Origin: RYN-230 sp963713815
GTDB taxonomy: Bacteria > Actinomycetota > Actinomycetes > Streptosporangiales > Streptosporangiaceae
Direction: 5' to 3'
DNA: 64,000 nt
Assembly: GCA_963713815.1 (NCBI GenBank)
Contig: CAVQNH010000042.1
Span: 301,195-365,194 of the forward strand
Shown: one piece after another, positions 61,078 to 64,000 of the stretch
Layout of the letters: the number at the start of each line of letters is the position of its first letter
Position numbering within the stretch: position 1 is the first letter of the stretch
Made by a program: the position numbers and the translations under genes
The notes under the pieces: generated by a model
Database searches by the model: none
Seen by the model: only the letters and a program-made list of their open reading frames with translations
What the model was told of the DNA's origin: nothing

Positions 61078-61743
61078 ATGATCGTCCAAGCGGCTGGCCT
61101 GGCCGTGCTCGCGGCCATCTCCCCGACTGTCCTCGTGCTCGCCGTGGTCTACCTGGGTTCCGGCCGGCCCCGGGAAACCCTGCTGGCCTACCTGGCCGGG
61201 GCGTTGCTGATGAGCATCGTGATGGGCGTCGTCGTGCTGGTCCTGCTGCGGGCCGGCGGTTTCAGCCTGCCCAAGCACCGGACCGACCGCTACGGGCTCC
61301 GGCTGGGCCTTGGCATCCTGATCCTCGCGGCCGGCCTGGTGTTCGCGCGGCGCAAGCCCAGGCCGCCTGATCCCGACCATCCGAAAAAAGGGATCATGTC
61401 CAAGCTGATCGCGAACCCCGCCCCGTACACGGCCTTCCTGGCCGGGATCCTGGTGTTCGCGCCGGGGATAACGTTCATCGCCGCCATCCAGGTGGTCGCG
61501 ACCTCGAAAGCCGATCTTTCGGAGACCGCCGCCGCCCTGGCCGTGGTGGTCGCCATCAATGTCGCCCTGGTCTGGCTGCCGCTGCTGACTTTCCTCATCG
61601 CGCCGCAGGCCACCACCCGGCGCCTGGTTGCCTTCAACGCCTGGCTGCGCCGGCATAGCCACGTCATCCTCTCCGTGGCACTGATGGCCGCGGGGCTGAT
61701 CCTGGCCATCAACGGGCTGATCGGGCTGATCCAGAAGGGCTGA
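61078..61743 (+). CDS. GAP-family (Sap/LysE-like) transporter
   Basis: A 221-residue six-helix protein of the GAP/Sap family, related to LysE exporters; mycobacterial members move glycopeptidolipids. It shows LAVLAAISPTVLVLAVVYLG, FLAGILVFAPGITFIAAIQV, AALAVVVAINVALVWLPLLT and NAWLRRHSHVILSVALMAAG. The family start motif (aisPttvxlvvvxL) is present. It is in an operon with the preceding membrane protein. Confidence 0.8.
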   Translation: MIVQAAGLAVLAAISPTVLVLAVVYLGSGRPRETLLAYLAGALLMSIVMGVVVLVLLRAGGFSLPKHRTDRYGLRLGLGILILAAGLVFARRKPRPPDPDHPKKGIMSKLIANPAPYTAFLAGILVFAPGITFIAAIQVVATSKADLSETAAALAVVVAINVALVWLPLLTFLIAPQATTRRLVAFNAWLRRHSHVILSVALMAAGLILAINGLIGLIQKG

Positions 61744-62142
61744 CCCTGGAACCGGAGCGATCTTCCGGTCGCGATCGCATTCGTGGCCTGAGGATCCCTG
61801 GCGTTCCCCCTCAGCTTCCTGCTCTGCGGGCTCGGTTTCACCGGCTTTTTCCGCAACGAAATCGCCGGGCCCGCCGCGACATGATCGCCGGGACAGCAGT
61901 GGTCTACGCGTGGGATGCCCGCGCGGCCCGGCTCAGGTTCCTGGACCGGAATGCCCGCAAAGTCCCAGGTGACATGGGGCAGAGGGGGTGTTTCACCCAC
62001 CTGGGGTGATGCCCGCTGATAGCAGGCTCGGAAGCGTGGAAACCGGCCACAACGGTCGAGGGGAGCACGACCTCCGTTCACCGGCACGGCCGGACCGCGA
62101 CTGGCCCGCGCCGTGCCACGCTACCGAGGGAGTGGACACGAT
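61744..62142. other. Gap: possible decayed fragment
   Basis: This 399-bp stretch has no intact gene. A plus-strand fragment near 61880-62005 reads TAVVYAWDARAARLRFLDRN, which could be a relic; nothing else is recognised. The ribosome site for 62143 (GAGGGAG) is at the right edge. Confidence 0.35.
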
Positions 62143-62607
62143 ATGAGTGATACGCAAGCAGAACGCCCCCCAGGAACGGACCGGCCCGCAGGCTACCGGG
62201 GCACCCGGGCGGCCGCCCGGCCTTCCGGCTGGGTGGGCTGGGTCGTCTTCGCAGGCGTCGTGATGATCATCGAGGGCGCTTTCCATATCATCGACGGCCT
62301 GGTCGCGCTCTTCGAGCGGGGCTACTACGCGGTCACGAGCAGCCACCTGGCTCTGCACGTCGGCTACCTGGGGTGGGGCTGGGCGCACATGGCGCTCGGC
62401 GCGCTGTTCGTGCTGGTCGGTTTCGGGGTGCTGGCCGGGCAGACCTGGGCCCGGGTCATCGGGATTGCGCTCGCGGTGATCAGCGCCGTCGTCAACCTGG
62501 CGTTCATCGCCGCCTACCCGGTCTGGGGCGTCGTTCTGATCGCCCTGGACATCGTGATCATCTACGCGCTGGCCATGCACGGCGGGGAGGTCAAGGAAGT
62601 CGCCTGA
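62143..62607 (+). CDS. DUF7144-like four-helix membrane protein
   Basis: A 154-residue membrane protein: WVGWVVFAGVVMIIEGAFHI, IDGLVALFERGYYAVTSSHL, YLGWGWAHMALGALFVLVGF, TWARVIGIALAVISAVVNLA and FIAAYPVWGVVLIALDIVII, YALAMHGGE. The G-W-x-F-A-G...I-x-G-L and YPxW motifs fit the small actinobacterial membrane family DUF7144. ATG 62143 has GGAG upstream. It overlaps the convergent channel gene by 46 bp. Function unknown. Confidence 0.8.
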   Translation: MSDTQAERPPGTDRPAGYRGTRAAARPSGWVGWVVFAGVVMIIEGAFHIIDGLVALFERGYYAVTSSHLALHVGYLGWGWAHMALGALFVLVGFGVLAGQTWARVIGIALAVISAVVNLAFIAAYPVWGVVLIALDIVIIYALAMHGGEVKEVA

Positions 62608-63668
62608 CCCCCGGGGCGAACCTGCGCCACCATCCCGGCCGTCCTCAGGACCGCCGGGTTCAGGTCCGCTCGTCGGGACGGGTGGGGGCCGGGCCTGACT
62701 GCCCGGTCCCCTTCCGCTCGCCCGGGCGCGGCCCGGTTCCCCGCCCACGCACCGTCCCGGGCGGGCTGAGCCGGATCAGGCCGGGTGCCGTGGCCTTCTT
62801 CGCCCGGGACCGGCTGGAGGCCGGCTCGGGGCAGGCCAGTGCCCGGCTGGCCGGCCCCCGGTTCGCCGGAACCAGGCGGCAGGGGCGCTCCCGTTACGCG
62901 GGACTCGCCAGGTCCGGAGCCGGTCTCGCTGGCCTGCGGTTCCTGATTCGCGCCCGGAGTCGCCTGAACGCGGCCGTGCCGGGCGGCGGCCCGGTCCGAC
63001 CAGCGGAACCCGGCGACCAGCCGGGCGACCAGGGTGGCCAGGAACATCTGGCCGACCATGGCCTCCAGCACGGCGACGGCCCGGCCCCCATCCCCGGCCG
63101 CGGTGAAGTCCCCGTAGCCCAGGGTGGTCAGCGTGGTGAAGCTGAAGTACTGGAAGAGCTTGGTGTTCGGTGTCTCCCCGTTGGCGAAGAACGAGTGACT
63201 GGTGCCGGTGAACTTCCACATCGCGAGGTACAAGGCCGAGAAGATCAGTCCGATCATCATGTAGGCGCTCAGCGCGCCGTAGATGCTCTGCTCGGTGATC
63301 GCCGGCTGGGCCAGCACCTGCCGCACGATGAAGAACACCGCCAGCACCAGGATCAGCGCCGTCCACAGGCTAGCCAGTGCCCCACCCTGACCGTTCTGAT
63401 CAACCAGCGCGAGAATGGCCGCGGCGGTCGTGCCGAGCAGCAGGCCCAACGCGATGATCTGCACAGTTTTTCGGCGGAACCGGCCGCTACGGAGCGCGAT
63501 CAGCACGACGCCCAGGAACAGCAGCACCTGCACCGTGCTCACCAGGGCGCCCACGGTGAGCGCGGACAGCAGGTAGGTGACGACCAGGATCAGCAGCAGG
63601 CTGCCGTATCGCGGCCCCGATCCCCGGCCCGGACGGAACAGCCTGAGCTGGCCCCCCGGGATCGTCAT
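62562..63668 (-). CDS. Two-pore-domain-type potassium channel protein
   Basis: A 368-residue ion channel. Five or six helices occupy residues 20-220. The pore has FTTLTTLGYGDFTAAGDGGR with selectivity filter TLGYGD (182-187), preceded by LIFSALYLAMWKFTG and followed by LEAMVGQMFLATLVARLVAG, the inner helix. The C-terminal 140 residues (AARHGRVQATPGANQEPQAS and on) are Gly/Pro/Arg-rich, non-conserved and overlap the convergent gene, so the natural end may be near residue 230-250. Conducts K+ by its filter sequence. Confidence 0.88.
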   Translation of the reverse strand: MTIPGGQLRLFRPGRGSGPRYGSLLLILVVTYLLSALTVGALVSTVQVLLFLGVVLIALRSGRFRRKTVQIIALGLLLGTTAAAILALVDQNGQGGALASLWTALILVLAVFFIVRQVLAQPAITEQSIYGALSAYMMIGLIFSALYLAMWKFTGTSHSFFANGETPNTKLFQYFSFTTLTTLGYGDFTAAGDGGRAVAVLEAMVGQMFLATLVARLVAGFRWSDRAAARHGRVQATPGANQEPQASETGSGPGESRVTGAPLPPGSGEPGAGQPGTGLPRAGLQPVPGEEGHGTRPDPAQPARDGAWAGNRAAPGRAEGDRAVRPGPHPSRRADLNPAVLRTAGMVAQVRPGGQATSLTSPPCMASA

Positions 63669-63857
63669 GCCCGCCAGCCTAGGGTGACCCGCGCCGCATC
63701 CCGCCTCACCCCTACCGGGTGGCGCGTGTCGTGCAGATGCGCGCGAATGTCAGAGACGGGGACACCCGCGAACGTGCGACGGGGGACCCCGCACACGTGA
63801 GAACCGGGAAATCCCGTGACGGCCCCACCGCCACGACCCACCGAGAGGAAGCGGAAC

Positions 63858-64000
63858 ATGAGCACGCCTGTCAACGTCGATGTGGACCCGGCCACCCGGG
63901 ATGGCTATTGGCCTGTCCCTGGGGGACATGGAGGTCCTCGGCGAGGTGCTGGAGCTGCGCGAGGCTTTGCAGGAGAGCAGCGGGCTGGATGCCCGCACCT
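63858..64000 (+). CDS. Start of a gene, possibly carboxymuconolactone decarboxylase-like, frameshifted and cut
   Basis: GAGAGGAAGC precedes ATG 63858 (MSTPVNVDVDPATR). After one base the sense continues in another frame, from 63901: MAIGLSLGDMEVLGEVLELR, EALQESSGLDART, reaching the window edge. The LxxREALxxxxGLDxRT pattern resembles the start of AhpD/CMD-like proteins, but too little is visible to be sure. Confidence 0.4.
   Translation, partial: MSTPVNVDVDPATRDGYWPVPGGHGGPRRGAGAARGFAGEQRAGCPH

Overview
The window is about 72% GC with dense short-spaced genes, GTG starts, mycothiol- and F420-type enzymes, a hopanoid-type glycosyltransferase and pSAM2-like integrase relics. This points to a filamentous high-GC actinomycete (Streptomyces/Streptosporangiales grade). 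No marker fixes the genus. No rRNA, CRISPR array, intact insertion sequence or biosynthetic cluster was seen.

Layout. 1-6.2 kb: an MFS exporter and a divergent LysR regulator (both frameshifted), a DinB/MDMPI-like protein, an NfeD-flotillin pair and an HpnB-like glycosyltransferase. 6.5-8.7 kb: two tandem paralogous secreted proteins, each with a strong terminator. 8.9-13 kb: a GNAT enzyme, a repeat- and palindrome-rich gap, an ArsR-SRPBCC pair and a DedA gene whose stop codon is missing. 13-17.6 kb: small unknowns, an overlapping two-gene operon of unknown function and a PadR/membrane-protein module. 17.5-21.7 kb: an arsenic/metal cluster (arsM, two arsR genes, an ArsI/CadI-type lyase and a CDF transporter with a His-rich N-terminus). 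21.7-30.3 kb: ordinary metabolic genes (GNAT, dehalogenase-like hydrolase, two DDN-type proteins, LutC-like, TetR, DUF2332, isochorismatase, AlkA).

30.3-47.4 kb is a decayed accessory region. Its core is a divergent tRNA-Gly(TCC)/tRNA-Pro(TGG) pair 146 bp apart. The 3' end of each tRNA gene is repeated further out (25 bp at 31.06 kb, 49 bp at 38.2 kb), and broken tyrosine-integrase fragments lie beside the att copies. The DNA outward of both tRNAs therefore looks like layers of integrated elements. Cargo includes a ruined SBD-HNH (phosphorothioation-dependent, McrA-like) restriction gene with a second copy of its tail, a frameshifted possible ADP-ribosyltransferase-like gene, a frameshifted epoxide hydrolase, a DUF4239 protein, a cell-wall amidase, a peptidoglycan-binding protein, a MarR-GNAT fusion and two HATPase (anti-sigma type) relics. 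The 44.2-46.8 kb part is visibly lower in GC.

47.5-64 kb returns to chromosomal character: a second PadR/membrane-protein module, a His-containing multi-spanning protein, an SDR-MarR pair, a large MalT-type LuxR regulator (frameshifted before its DNA-binding domain), an MFS symporter, several membrane proteins (DUF4386, GAP family, DUF7144-like), a DUF6458-like protein and a two-pore-domain-type potassium channel. A recurring feature, also in otherwise healthy core genes, is the single-base frameshift: at least nine genes read correctly only if one frame change is allowed. That suggests uncorrected indels in the assembly, although those in the tRNA-flanking island look like real decay.
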